DNA of 39,543 nucleotides from a virus. The position numbers were made by a program, and so were the translations under genes. Positions within the stretch are counted from its first letter, which is position 1. Each line of letters begins with the position of its first letter. Of the stretch, positions 5,521 to 13,591 are shown piece by piece. The stretch covers positions 1-39,543 of the IMG/VR virus record IMGVR_UViG_3300045996_000619. One strand, given 5' to 3'. Below the pieces are notes generated by a model. It did no database searches. It was not told the DNA's origin and worked only from the letters and a program-made list of their open reading frames with translations.

Positions 5521-5996
5521 GCCGCAAGCGCTCCGCCTACCGGCCGCGCCCGGTCATCTCCGACCCGCTGAGCCTGCTGCGCCCGGCCGACCCGACCCGC
5601 CGCGGGAAGCTGATGCTCGTCTTCCTCACCGCCCTGGACGCCATGACCAACGGCGAGCACCCGGGCGAAGAGGAGTGGCGCTCCCTGTCGGATGCCGTCA
5701 ACACGGTCGAGACCATGGCCCTGCACCTCGGGAAGCTGGACAAGGCCGAGGTGATGCCGACCGTGACCGCGGCGATCGGCGGCATGGTGCGCGCCGCCCG
5801 ACGATTCGACGCCGGCCAGGGAATGCGCCTGGACGCAGATGGCCTGAAAGCCTTGCGCGAGGTCATCGACATCTACGGCCAGTGCCTCGACGGCTACACC
5901 GAGCGGGAGATGGCCATGGCCCAGGCCGAGACCGACCGCCGCATGCGCGAGCTGCTGCGCAACAGGAAACAGAGCCATCAGCTCGTGATGGTCTGA
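5517..5996 (+). CDS. Hypothetical early protein (159 aa)
   Basis: The start overlaps the stop of the winged-helix gene. The N-terminus is very basic (MSRKRSAYRPRPV) and the rest is alpha-helical (GEEEWRSLSDAVNTVETMALHLGKLDKAEVMP...). It ends in a basic helix (MRELLRNRKQ). No enzyme motif is seen. Its place between replication genes and ninG, and its DNA-binding-like charge, make a late regulator possible, but nothing in the sequence proves that. Confidence 0.7.
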   Translation: MSRKRSAYRPRPVISDPLSLLRPADPTRRGKLMLVFLTALDAMTNGEHPGEEEWRSLSDAVNTVETMALHLGKLDKAEVMPTVTAAIGGMVRAARRFDAGQGMRLDADGLKALREVIDIYGQCLDGYTEREMAMAQAETDRRMRELLRNRKQSHQLVMV

Positions 5997-6012
5997 CAAC
6001 AAGGGGAACGAC

Positions 6013-6228
6013 ATGAGCCGACTCAAGTACGACGCCGAGCAGGCGGCAATCCCGGGAACTTGGCAGAACCGACAAGGACGTGAGCTCGTCGACGACGGCC
6101 TCAGCGAGGACGGCGTGCCAGGGACGGGCGTGGTGCTCGCGCTCATCGTCACCGTCATGGCGGTCGGCGTCGGGATGCTCCTCGCGGACGTCTGGACCGC
6201 CGTCTCCTCGCTGTGGAGCGGCCAGTGA
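6013..6228 (+). CDS. Small single-pass membrane protein (71 aa)
   Basis: The N-terminal half is polar (MSRLKYDAEQAAIPGTWQNRQG). It is followed by one clear hydrophobic segment, about residues 37-60 (GTGVVLALIVTVMAVGVGMLLADVW), and a short tail. A GGGGAAC site precedes the ATG. It overlaps the GTG start of ninG. The protein is expected in the inner membrane; its role is unknown, with superinfection exclusion or a metabolic effect as open options. Confidence 0.7.
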   Translation: MSRLKYDAEQAAIPGTWQNRQGRELVDDGLSEDGVPGTGVVLALIVTVMAVGVGMLLADVWTAVSSLWSGQ

Positions 6229-6767
6229 CGAAGCCCAAGCGCTGCAAGCTGTCCTCGTGCCGGCAGGAGTTCGTGCCCGCCCGCCCCATGCAGGCGGTGT
6301 GCGGCCCCCTGTGCGGCCTGAAGCTCGCCCGGGACAAGCGCGAGAAGGCCGAGCGCCGAGACCTGGCCGTCGCTCGGCTGCGCATCAAGCCCCGCAGCGA
6401 GTGGGTCAAGGAAGTCCAAGTGGCGTTCAACGCCTGGGTCCGAGCCCGCGACGCGCACCTTCCCTGCATCTCCTGTGGCCGGCATCACCAGGGGCAGCAA
6501 CACGGTGGTCACTTCCTCAGTGTGGGCGCCCGCCCGAACCTCCGCTTCGACCCGGCCAACGTGCACAAGCAGTGCCAGCCCTGCAACACCCACCTCCACG
6601 GGAACCTCGTGAACTACCGAATCAACCTCATCCAGCGCATTGGCCTGGCCGAAGTGGAACGCCTCGAGGCTGACCACGCGCCCCGGCACTACACCGTCGA
6701 CGAGCTCAAGGCCATGAAGCGCGAGTACGCCGCCGCGGCCCGGGCACTCACCAAGGAGGCCGCATGA
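6225..6767 (+). CDS. ninG: NinG/Rap-like recombination nuclease
   Basis: The 180-residue protein begins at GTG 6225, which overlaps the previous stop (GTGA). The first 45 residues hold a zinc-binding pattern (CKLSSCRQEF...CGPLCG). The core holds CISCGRHHQGQQHGGHFLSVGARPNLRFDPANVHKQC and then CNTHLHGN. This is the NinG signature, an HNH-like metal site with paired cysteines and histidines. In lambda, NinG (Rap) resolves branched recombination intermediates. Here it would work with the ERF and YqaJ proteins encoded on the leftward operon. Family call firm. Confidence 0.9.
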   Translation: MTKPKRCKLSSCRQEFVPARPMQAVCGPLCGLKLARDKREKAERRDLAVARLRIKPRSEWVKEVQVAFNAWVRARDAHLPCISCGRHHQGQQHGGHFLSVGARPNLRFDPANVHKQCQPCNTHLHGNLVNYRINLIQRIGLAEVERLEADHAPRHYTVDELKAMKREYAAAARALTKEAA

Positions 6768-7225
6768 TCCGCGCCGCACTCACCGCCGCCCTGATCGCGG
6801 CCACCACGCTGCCATCGCATGCCGGAACTGTGGGCGTGCACCTCGTTTCCAAGCACGAGGCCGACACCCACGAAGTCACCGCACCGGACGGCAGCAAGTT
6901 CCGCGAGGAGTACAACAACCGGAACCCGGGCCTGTACTACATCGCCGACTCCGGCCTCACGGTCGGCGCCTACCGCAACAGCTACTTCCACAGCACGGTC
7001 TACGCCGGCTGGACCTGGCACGGTCCGACCTTCGGCCCGCTGCAGCCCGCCGTGACCGCCGTTCTTGCCACCGGCTACCGGCGCGTGCACGGGGTAGGGC
7101 TGCTCCGCCCGATGGTCCTGCCGTCCTTGCGCCTGGAGGGGCCGGCCGGCGTGGCGCTGCGCTACCACCTCGGGCCGGCCAAAGGCGGCGTCTTCCAGCA
7201 CCTGGCCGTCGAGCGGAGCTTCTGA
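6764..7225 (+). CDS. Exported protein, outer-membrane-like (153 aa)
   Basis: A signal peptide is clear: MIRAALTAALIAATTLPSHA followed by GT, with cleavage likely after residue 20. The mature part is rich in aromatic and alternating polar/non-polar residues (NPGLYYIADSGLTVGAYRNSYFHSTVYAGWTWHG) and the last residue is phenylalanine. Together these fit a small beta-barrel or periplasmic beta protein. Similar exported proteins occur as unexplained genes in proteobacterial phages. It lies between ninG and the terminase genes, a common site for cargo genes. Envelope modification of the infected cell is inference; no catalytic motif was identified. Confidence 0.7.
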   Translation: MIRAALTAALIAATTLPSHAGTVGVHLVSKHEADTHEVTAPDGSKFREEYNNRNPGLYYIADSGLTVGAYRNSYFHSTVYAGWTWHGPTFGPLQPAVTAVLATGYRRVHGVGLLRPMVLPSLRLEGPAGVALRYHLGPAKGGVFQHLAVERSF

Positions 7226-7226
7226 C

Positions 7227-7409
7227 ATGAACGACGAACCCCGCCACCAGCCCGGCGTGCCCGCGTTCCGCCAGATCGGCGCCGGCCACCTCGTCACCCG
7301 CAGCTGCATGGGATGCCAGCAGAACCGGCTCACCCTCGGCGGCAAGGGCATTGGCATCCGCTGGCGCTGTGCCGAGTGTTCCAAGCAACGAAGGAAGGAA
7401 GCCGCATGA
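7227..7409 (+). CDS. Small zinc-ribbon protein (60 aa)
   Basis: A 60-residue protein with two CXXC pairs (CMGCQQN and CAECSKQ) about 22 residues apart, forming a zinc ribbon. The loop between is basic and glycine-rich (TLGGKGIGIRWR). The product ends with KQRRKEAA. It probably binds nucleic acid. The gene is followed by a second cysteine-rich gene with an ATGA overlap. Confidence 0.7.
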   Translation: MNDEPRHQPGVPAFRQIGAGHLVTRSCMGCQQNRLTLGGKGIGIRWRCAECSKQRRKEAA

Positions 7410-7636
7410 AGTGCCCAGCCTGCGAATCCGCCAAGACCGACCCGAACTGCGGCTTCTACCAAGCCGAGTGCCGCGGCTGCATGGTTCGGACCATCGCCAG
7501 CAGCCCGAAGCACATCCGGGAACGCCTGTACGAGATCGAGAAGGCCATCGGCGGTCCTCAGGCGCTTCTGGACCTGAAGGGGCTGGTCAAGCTGGAGTAC
7601 GAGCGCATCCAAGCGCTGAAGGAGGCCAAGCAATGA
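7406..7636 (+). CDS. Cysteine-rich zinc-binding small protein (76 aa)
   Basis: The 76-residue protein starts at ATG 7406 behind GGAAGG. The N-terminus reads MKCPACESAKTDPNCGFYQAECRGCMVRT, giving four to six cysteines in two pairs that can bind zinc. A helical C-terminal half follows (RERLYEIEKAIGGPQALLDLKGLVKLEYERIQALKEAK). This layout is common in phage proteins of the nin/late-regulation region. The function is unknown. Confidence 0.7.
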   Translation: MKCPACESAKTDPNCGFYQAECRGCMVRTIASSPKHIRERLYEIEKAIGGPQALLDLKGLVKLEYERIQALKEAKQ

Positions 7637-7944
7637 GCCACATCATGGAACCGCCCCGCGCTTCGTCATCGCGGCCCCTCAACCGGGACCAGCTCCGCAT
7701 CGTTCGGACCCGGCTGCTGTCTACCTGGCAGACCTCAGCGGCGATCGCCCAGCACTGCGGCCTGCCTGCCCGGACCGTGCTGGCCGCCCTGAAGCGCCAC
7801 GAGACGGAGTGGGGCCTGGAGATGCGGACGATGCGGCTGGACGGGCACAACCAGGTCCACCTGTGGCGCCGCCGGCAGAGGATCTTGGTGATGGGGGTTT
7901 CATTCCCGATGCAAGGGGACAACGAGGAAGGGGAAGAGCTGTGA
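7633..7944 (+). CDS. Putative winged-helix protein before terminase (103 aa)
   Basis: The 103-residue protein contains LRIVRTRLLSTWQTSAAIAQHCGLPARTVLAALKRHETEWGLEMRTMRLDGHNQVHLWRR. This reads as a winged-helix DNA-binding unit with a recognition helix (LPARTVLAALKRHE) and a beta wing. Its start overlaps the previous gene and its stop overlaps the GTG start of the small terminase. It could help late-gene control or DNA recognition for packaging, but this is not demonstrated. Confidence 0.65.
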   Translation: MSHIMEPPRASSSRPLNRDQLRIVRTRLLSTWQTSAAIAQHCGLPARTVLAALKRHETEWGLEMRTMRLDGHNQVHLWRRRQRILVMGVSFPMQGDNEEGEEL

Positions 7945-8303
7945 CGGAAAAGATCCAGAAAGAAGCTGAGAAATCAAGATATTCCGTGAGCGCGCCAGGG
8001 CGGGGCGGGCCGCGGGCTAACTCCGGCCGGAAGAAGGGCAGCGCGAACAAGAAGACGCGCGAGATCGCTGACCGGGCGGCAGAGGAGGGCATCACGCCGC
8101 TCGAGTACATGCTGAAGGTGATGCGGGCGGACATCCCGGCTGGCCTCGAGCCGCGGGAGGTGCTGGCGGCCGAGAACATGCGCTTCGAGGCGGCCAAGGC
8201 TGCGGCGCCGTACATCCATCCGCGCCTGGCCGCTGTCGAGCACACCGGCAAGGACGGCAATGCGCTGATCCCGCCGAGCTTGGTTGTGACCATCGAGAAA
8301 TGA
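7941..8303 (+). CDS. terS: Small terminase subunit-like protein
   Basis: The 120-residue protein starts at GTG 7941. The N-terminus is basic and glycine-rich (GRGGPRANSGRKKGSANKKTREIADRAAE), as in many phage small terminase proteins. It is followed by ITPLEYMLKVMRADI and FEAAKAAAPYIHPRLAAVEH, a motif common to short TerS-like proteins. It lies directly before, and overlaps, the large terminase gene. It should recognise the phage DNA and stimulate the large subunit. The packaging site itself cannot be read from the sequence. Confidence 0.8.
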   Translation: MTEKIQKEAEKSRYSVSAPGRGGPRANSGRKKGSANKKTREIADRAAEEGITPLEYMLKVMRADIPAGLEPREVLAAENMRFEAAKAAAPYIHPRLAAVEHTGKDGNALIPPSLVVTIEK

Positions 8304-9751
8304 GCCGACTCGACCTCCGCCTGCACCCGAAGCAGGGGCGCGCGTTCACCAGCAAGGCGACCGAGATCCTGTACGGCGGGGCGGCGGGCGCCGGGAAGAG
8401 CCACCTCAAGCGGGTGGCCGCCGTGTCCTGGGCCTATGCCGTGCCCGGGCTGCAGGTCTACCTGTTCCGGCGCACGTTCCCTGACCTGTGGAAGAACCAC
8501 ATGGAGGGGCCGTCCGGCTTTCCCGGCATGCTGGCGCCCTGGCTGGCCTCCGGCATGGTCCAGATGAACCTCGGGGACGGGGTGATCACGTTCTGGAACG
8601 GCAGCAAGATCCATCTCTGCCACTGCCAGCATGCCAAGGACGTGATCAAGTACCAGGGAGCGGAAATCCACGCGTTGCTGATCGACGAGCTGACCCACTT
8701 CCCGGAGTCGGTGTACCGCTTCCTTCGCGGCCGATGCCGGATCGGTGGCTTGAACGTCCCGGAGGACTGGAAGGGGCTGTTTCCGCGCATCCTCACCGGC
8801 GCCAACCCGGGCGGCGAGGGGCACCACTGGGTGAAGCAGTCCTTCATCGACATGGCGTCCCCGATGGAGGTCCGGCGCATGGAGCCGAAGGAGGGCGGCA
8901 TGCTGCGGCAGTACATTCCCGCGCGTCTGGTTGACAACCCTACGGTCGATGGCGCCGACTACGCAGACAAGCTGGCCGGCCTGGGGAGCGAGACCATGGT
9001 CCGGGCGATGCTCGATGGCGACTGGGACATCGTCGCAGGGGCGTTCTTCACCGAGTTCAGCCGGGACCGGCACGTACTGAAGCCGTTCACCATCCCGGCG
9101 CACTGGACGCGCTACCGCTGCTTTGACTGGGGCAGTGCAAAGCCCTTCGCCTGCTACTGGATCGCGGTGGCGGACGGTGACAGCTTCAACCTGCCCCGTG
9201 GCGCTCTGGTGGTGTACCGGGAGTACTACGGCATGTCCGAGGTGCCGAACGTGGGGCTCAAGCTGCCAGCCGACCGCGTGGCACAGGAGATCCACTCCCG
9301 CGACCTGGGCGAGACGACCAAGGACGGCGGGTGGGGGGTGGCTGACCCGGCAATCGTCAAGACGGACGGCGGCCCGAGCATCGCCGAGGTGATGCGCAAG
9401 AACGGCGTCAGCTGGAGGTCGGCCGACAACAAGCGCCTGGCTGGCTGGGAGCAGATCCGCATCCGGCTGGAGGGGGACGCGGACGGGAAGCCGCTGCTGT
9501 ACTTCTTCGAGACGTGCAAGCACCTAATCCGGACGCTACCGGCGCTGCAGCATGACAGCCACCGGCCGGAGGACGTCGACACGAACAACGAGGACCACGG
9601 TCCGGACGCACTGCGGTACGGCTGCATGGCCCGGCCGATCGTCAGGGATGCCGCGCCGCGCCGCGCGCCGGAGCCGCAGCCGGGCTCGATCGACTGGCTT
9701 CTGCGCAACACCAACCAGCCGAAGGAGCGGTCCAAGTACCGGAGCGGATGA
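8300..9751 (+). CDS. terL: Terminase large subunit
   Basis: The 483-residue packaging motor has an N-terminal ATPase domain with Walker A YGGAAGAGKSH (25-35) and Walker B HALLIDELTHFPE (124-136). The C-terminal RNase-H-like nuclease domain has RCFDWGSAKPFACYW with a metal-binding aspartate near 276, and further acidic sites in ADPAIVKTD (near 350) and NNEDHGPDALRYG (near 445). The length is normal for the family. It cuts the phage DNA and drives it through the portal into the prohead. The start overlaps the stop of the small subunit gene. Confidence 0.95.
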   Translation: MSRLDLRLHPKQGRAFTSKATEILYGGAAGAGKSHLKRVAAVSWAYAVPGLQVYLFRRTFPDLWKNHMEGPSGFPGMLAPWLASGMVQMNLGDGVITFWNGSKIHLCHCQHAKDVIKYQGAEIHALLIDELTHFPESVYRFLRGRCRIGGLNVPEDWKGLFPRILTGANPGGEGHHWVKQSFIDMASPMEVRRMEPKEGGMLRQYIPARLVDNPTVDGADYADKLAGLGSETMVRAMLDGDWDIVAGAFFTEFSRDRHVLKPFTIPAHWTRYRCFDWGSAKPFACYWIAVADGDSFNLPRGALVVYREYYGMSEVPNVGLKLPADRVAQEIHSRDLGETTKDGGWGVADPAIVKTDGGPSIAEVMRKNGVSWRSADNKRLAGWEQIRIRLEGDADGKPLLYFFETCKHLIRTLPALQHDSHRPEDVDTNNEDHGPDALRYGCMARPIVRDAAPRRAPEPQPGSIDWLLRNTNQPKERSKYRSG

Positions 9752-9818
9752 AATCGCATGGATGGGCAGCGGTTGGACGAACCTGCATGGGTTCTCACTC
9801 AACTTTCGAGGCCCAACC
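9749..9818 (+). promoter_or_regulatory. Structured leader after terL with repeated 14-mer
   Basis: The leader begins at the terL stop codon with TGAAATCGCATGGA, which recurs exactly at the portal stop codon (12475-12488). Its core ATCGCATGGATGGG recurs before the tail fibre gene (25184-25197). GGTTGG (9771-9776) can pair with CCAACC (9813-9818), which ends right at the ATG of the next gene, so the stem would occlude its start. GAACC-TGCATG-GGTTC forms a smaller hairpin inside. Confidence 0.45.
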
Positions 9819-10127
9819 ATGCGCTCTCTCGATCTCGGCTCCCTCGCGGCTGTTGCGGCCGGCACCGCCTTCCAGGGCAACGGCAACGGCTTCCTGCCGG
9901 GCGAACTCGTCAAGGCCGAGATCTTCTCGCCGGACGGCGCCTTCGCTGGCTCCGCTCGCCTCCAGACCTCACCGGATGGCACCACCTGGACCGACGTCGG
10001 CCCGGCCGCCCACACGACCGCCGGGTACAACACCTACATGATCACGCTGAGCTCGTACGTCCGCCTGAACGCCACCGCGCGCACGGCTGGCACGATCCGC
10101 GCCGTCCTGTTCAACGACATCGGCTGA
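9819..10127 (+). CDS. Small beta-rich virion-type protein (102 aa)
   Basis: From ATG 9819 the protein has 102 residues: MRSLDLGSLAAVAAGTAFQGNG, then mostly beta-prone sequence (VKAEIFSPDGAFAGSARLQTSPDGTTWTDVG...MITLSSYVRLNATARTAGTIRAVLFN). This resembles small phage beta-sandwich proteins that bind head or neck. The frame is open upstream into terL, but codons before 9819 look non-coding and a GAGG site precedes this ATG. Location between terL and portal suggests a head decoration or neck component. No firm family. Confidence 0.65.
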   Translation: MRSLDLGSLAAVAAGTAFQGNGNGFLPGELVKAEIFSPDGAFAGSARLQTSPDGTTWTDVGPAAHTTAGYNTYMITLSSYVRLNATARTAGTIRAVLFNDIG

Positions 10128-10131
10128 TCCC

Positions 10132-12477
10132 GTGAGCGACCCGGTCTGGGCCGCCGCATCAGGACAGGGCTACCCCATCGGGGCGGCCGTCCTGGGCGCG
10201 CTGCCGTCTGTTGATGCGCCTGCTGCAGTCCTGGCCCCCGGTGTCGAAGAGCCGCCGAAGGTCGATGAGCAGCAGAAAGCCCTGTGCGCCAAGCTGCAGA
10301 AGCGGCTCAAGTACTTCGGCAATCTTCACTCCGACGAGGTCAAGCGCTGGAAGCGCAACCGCAAGCACGTCAACGGGGAGGAGGGCGACGACGGGGAGGG
10401 CGGCCTTGTCCGGGTCAATCTGATCGCCTCAGTGGTCAACACCATCCAGCCGAACATCTACGCCAAGGCGCCCGAGGTGTCGGTCCAGCCGGAGGAGCGG
10501 GTTTCCCCGGCCGAGTACCAGGGGCTGCGCGCGTTCGCTCGCACGCTCGAGCTTGTCCTGAACCGCTACGCCATCCGCGGCGGCCAGCTCAAGGCACGCG
10601 GCAAGGAGGCGGTCCGGTCGTCGCTCACGTCAACCACGGGCTGGGTGAAGGTCATCTACCAGCAGGACAAGCGCGAGGATCCGCTGGTCCGCAACCGCAT
10701 CAACGACGCCCAGGACAACATCCTGCGTGTCGAGCAGCTTCTGCGTGAGACGAAGGACGAGGCCGCGTCGGTCGACTACCAGGCCAAGATGGCGGAGCTT
10801 CGCCAGCAGATCAGCGCCTTGGAGTCCCAGGTCGAGGTGACGGTGTCCGAGGGCATCGTGATCGACAACGTCCAGGCAGAGCACATCCGTATCCTGGACG
10901 CCTCGGTCAAGAGCATCGACGAGTACGGCCAGGCGTCCGCCATCGCTCACGGCGTCTACATGACCGTCGCCGCCTACAAGGGCCAGTTCGGCGGTAAGGA
11001 GCCACCCAAGAAGGCAACCCGGTACAGCGCCGGGGGTGACGACGGGGACGACAACGGCGAGCCGCGCGAGGGCACGCGCACCAGCATGGACGAGGACGAC
11101 CAGCTTGTGCTCGTCTGGGAGGTGTGGTCGAAGGACGACCTGACCGTCTACACCCTGTGCCAAGGCGCGGAGGAGTTCTGCCGCGACCCGTACCAACCGG
11201 CCACCCTCGGCCAGGTCTGGTATCCCTTCTTCCCGCTGCAGCTGTGGCGCGTGAGCGGCTATCTGTACGCCCGGGCGCTGGTGGACAACCTGATCGAGCT
11301 CGTCGACGAGTACAACACCCGCCGGACGAGCGCGGCCGAGCACCGCCGGAAGAACAAGCCGGTCCGCCTGTTCAACAAGGCCGCGGGCACGAGCGATTCT
11401 GAGATCGCGGCGATCAACAGCCGCGGGGACTCCACGGACATCATCGGTGTGACGGTGGACCCTGGCACGCCACTCCAGAACGTGCTCGGGAGCCTGGCCG
11501 AGGTGCCGTACAACCCCCAGATGTACGACACCAGCGACATCCTCCGCGACGTCGAGATGGTGTCCGGCGCCCAGGACGCGAGCCGCGGCGGCGTGAACCA
11601 GGCCAAGACCGCCACCGAGGCGGAAATCATGGCGATGGGCATGCAGTCGCGCACCAGCGAGCAGCTGGACACGATCGAGGACTGGCTGACGTCGATCCTG
11701 ATCTATGCCGCGCAGTTGCTGCTGCAGAACCTGACGCCTGCCCAGGTCAAGGAGAAGTTCGGCCAGGACGCCGTGTGGCCCGAGCTCGACAAGAAGTCCC
11801 TGTTCGAGCAGGTCATGGTCCAGATCCGGGCCGGCTCGACCGCGAAGCCGAACAAGATGCGCGAGCGCGACCAGTGGCTCCAGTTCCTGCCCCAGCTGCA
11901 GCAGGCCATCGTCCAGATCAGCGAGCTCCGCCAGGCCGGCAACGAGGAGATGGCCGATGCACTGATCAAGGTGCTGGACGAGACGCTCCGCCGCTTCGAT
12001 GAGCGCATGTCGATCAAGGAGTTCATCCCCGGCGCAGGCGATGACGGCGAAGAAGGCGGCGACCCCAACAAGCGGATGATGGAGCAGGGCCAGAAGAAGC
12101 TGCAGGCGATGATGGCCGAGGCCCAGGCCGCGCTTGAAGAGCAGAAGAAGCTGCTGGCCGAGTCCGAGCAGGAACTGCAGCGCCGGGCGACCGAGCTTCA
12201 GGTCAAGGAGATCCGCTTCGACGCCGACCGGGAGGTTGACGGCATCCGCAGGGCGTTCGATGCCAAGGCGCGCAAGCTCGAGACCAAGGAGATTGCCGAT
12301 TCGGTCGTCTCCCGCGTGACCACACTCCTCGACAACCACCAGCAGGCGGTCAATGCGATGGGCCTGCCCGTCGAGCCGGTTGTCGTGGATCAGGTGTACG
12401 GCGAACTCGCGCCGGCCCTGGCCCAAATCGATCCGCCGGAGGAACAGCCCGTGATGGGCGCGCCGATGGGGTTCTGA
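10132..12477 (+). CDS. Portal protein
   Basis: The 781-residue protein starts at GTG 10132. Its length and features match the large portals of P22/BPP-1-type podoviruses. The N-terminal region carries NRKHVNGEEGDDGEGGLVRVNLIASVVNTIQPNIYAKAPEVSV. The central stem region carries LIELVDEYNTRRTSAAEHRRKNKPV, then DVEMVSGAQDASRGGVNQAKTATEAEIM. The C-terminal 150 residues form a long coiled coil (EQGQKKLQAMMAEAQAALEEQKKLLAESEQEL) like the barrel of large portals. Twelve copies should form the DNA entry ring bound by terminase. The call rests on these motifs and position after terL. Confidence 0.85.
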   Translation: MSDPVWAAASGQGYPIGAAVLGALPSVDAPAAVLAPGVEEPPKVDEQQKALCAKLQKRLKYFGNLHSDEVKRWKRNRKHVNGEEGDDGEGGLVRVNLIASVVNTIQPNIYAKAPEVSVQPEERVSPAEYQGLRAFARTLELVLNRYAIRGGQLKARGKEAVRSSLTSTTGWVKVIYQQDKREDPLVRNRINDAQDNILRVEQLLRETKDEAASVDYQAKMAELRQQISALESQVEVTVSEGIVIDNVQAEHIRILDASVKSIDEYGQASAIAHGVYMTVAAYKGQFGGKEPPKKATRYSAGGDDGDDNGEPREGTRTSMDEDDQLVLVWEVWSKDDLTVYTLCQGAEEFCRDPYQPATLGQVWYPFFPLQLWRVSGYLYARALVDNLIELVDEYNTRRTSAAEHRRKNKPVRLFNKAAGTSDSEIAAINSRGDSTDIIGVTVDPGTPLQNVLGSLAEVPYNPQMYDTSDILRDVEMVSGAQDASRGGVNQAKTATEAEIMAMGMQSRTSEQLDTIEDWLTSILIYAAQLLLQNLTPAQVKEKFGQDAVWPELDKKSLFEQVMVQIRAGSTAKPNKMRERDQWLQFLPQLQQAIVQISELRQAGNEEMADALIKVLDETLRRFDERMSIKEFIPGAGDDGEEGGDPNKRMMEQGQKKLQAMMAEAQAALEEQKKLLAESEQELQRRATELQVKEIRFDADREVDGIRRAFDAKARKLETKEIADSVVSRVTTLLDNHQQAVNAMGLPVEPVVVDQVYGELAPALAQIDPPEEQPVMGAPMGF

Positions 12478-12539
12478 AATCGCATGGAACGCGGGTGCTC
12501 TTGTGACGATGCCAGCACGGCAACCACAAGAGCACACCC
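12475..12539 (+). promoter_or_regulatory. Structured leader before the scaffold gene
   Basis: The leader begins with TGAAATCGCATGGA at the portal stop codon, as after terL. An 11-bp perfect inverted repeat, GTGCTCTTGTG (12495-12505) and CACAAGAGCAC (12525-12535), encloses a 19-base loop and ends 4 bases before the scaffold ATG. No T run follows, so it is not a terminator. It could control translation or mRNA processing. No ordinary ribosome binding site is seen before this gene. Confidence 0.6.
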
Positions 12540-13577
12540 ATGGACCCCGAACTGGAAGAAAGCGGCGAAAGCCCATCGTTGGAGGATCAGCTGGCGGACG
12601 CCATTGGCGTGACCGAACCTGATCCTGTTGTCACGCCTGCCGATCCCGAGGCTCCTGCTGCGCCGACCGATGCGCCCGCCGCCGATCCGGCCGCGCCGGC
12701 TGCTGATCCTGCCGCCGCTCCGGTTGACCCTGCCGCCGTCCCCGCGCCCGAGGTCAAGCCCGACGCCAATGCGGACCTGTACGCGCCGCTGCCCGAGCAC
12801 AACCCGCGCAAGACCCATGAGCGCTTCGCCAAGCTGGTGGAGGGCCACAAGGAGATCAGCCAGAAGTACGAGGCCGCCGTCCAGGAGCGCGAGCAGATCA
12901 AGAGCCGCGTCCAGCAGTACGAGCAGGGCCTGCAGCCGCTGCGCGAGATGGGCTTCAACACCCCCGACGCGGTCCAGGACCTGCAGCAGTTCAGCCAGTA
13001 CCGCAAGGCGCTCCAGTCCGGCAACGTCGACAGCGCGATGCAGATCCTGCAGGCGCAGATGAACCAGCTTGCGCTCGCGTCGGGCCGGCGTGTGGAAGTC
13101 AACCCGCTGACCTCCTTCCCTGACCTGGCCGAGCGTGTCCAGGTGGGCGACCTCGACGAGCGCACCGCGCTGGAGCTTGCCCGTTCGCGCCACGGCCAGA
13201 GCGTTCAGCAGCAACACCAGCAGCGCATCCAGCATTCGGAGCAGCAGCACGCCCAGCAGATGCAAGTCATCCGTCAAGGAGCGCTCGCTGTGGATCAGGT
13301 CGTGCAGCAGCTGCAGCAGGACCCGGACTACCGCGCCGTGGAGCCCGAGCTGGTCAAGCAGCTGGACTACATCAAGACGAACTACCTGCCCCACCAGTGG
13401 GCCGGCGAGATCAAGCGTTCCTTCGACACCGCCCGCCAGATGCTCGCCCTCCGGCAGCAGCAGGCGGTCCAACAACGCCAGCCCCAACCGTTGCGCGGCA
13501 ACGGCCATGCGGGCGGGCAACCGGCACCGGCGTCCATGCAGGACGCGGTGCTGCAGGAGCTCTTCGGTCACAACTGA
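12540..13577 (+). CDS. Scaffolding protein
   Basis: The 345-residue protein is acidic at the start. Residues 25-70 are almost only A, P, D and V. A glutamine-rich coiled coil follows (HKEISQKYEAAVQEREQIKSRVQQYEQGLQ, later QQQHQQRIQHSEQQHAQQMQ). There is no globular signature. Such a composition, placed between portal and major capsid genes, is typical of podovirus scaffolds, which guide prohead assembly and then leave. The C-terminal part (GEIKRSFDTARQMLALRQQQ) is basic, as expected for binding coat protein. Identified by character and position rather than by sequence family. Confidence 0.75.
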   Translation: MDPELEESGESPSLEDQLADAIGVTEPDPVVTPADPEAPAAPTDAPAADPAAPAADPAAAPVDPAAVPAPEVKPDANADLYAPLPEHNPRKTHERFAKLVEGHKEISQKYEAAVQEREQIKSRVQQYEQGLQPLREMGFNTPDAVQDLQQFSQYRKALQSGNVDSAMQILQAQMNQLALASGRRVEVNPLTSFPDLAERVQVGDLDERTALELARSRHGQSVQQQHQQRIQHSEQQHAQQMQVIRQGALAVDQVVQQLQQDPDYRAVEPELVKQLDYIKTNYLPHQWAGEIKRSFDTARQMLALRQQQAVQQRQPQPLRGNGHAGGQPAPASMQDAVLQELFGHN

Positions 13578-13591
13578 CCGAGAGCTTGGAC

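Noticed and set aside
5484-6779. 431-residue minus-strand open frame
   Set aside because: It is the shadow of four plus-strand early genes, including ninG. In GC-rich DNA long antisense frames arise from the codon pattern. The product has no motif.
7721-9523. 600-residue minus-strand open frame over the terminase genes
   Set aside because: Antisense of the terminase genes, whose Walker and nuclease motifs are certain.
12495-12535. Rho-independent terminator after the portal gene
   Set aside because: The stem is perfect but no T run follows on either strand, so a regulatory hairpin is preferred.
10630-12576. 648-residue minus-strand open frame over the portal gene
   Set aside because: Antisense shadow; low-complexity His/Leu/Arg-rich product and no ribosome binding site context.
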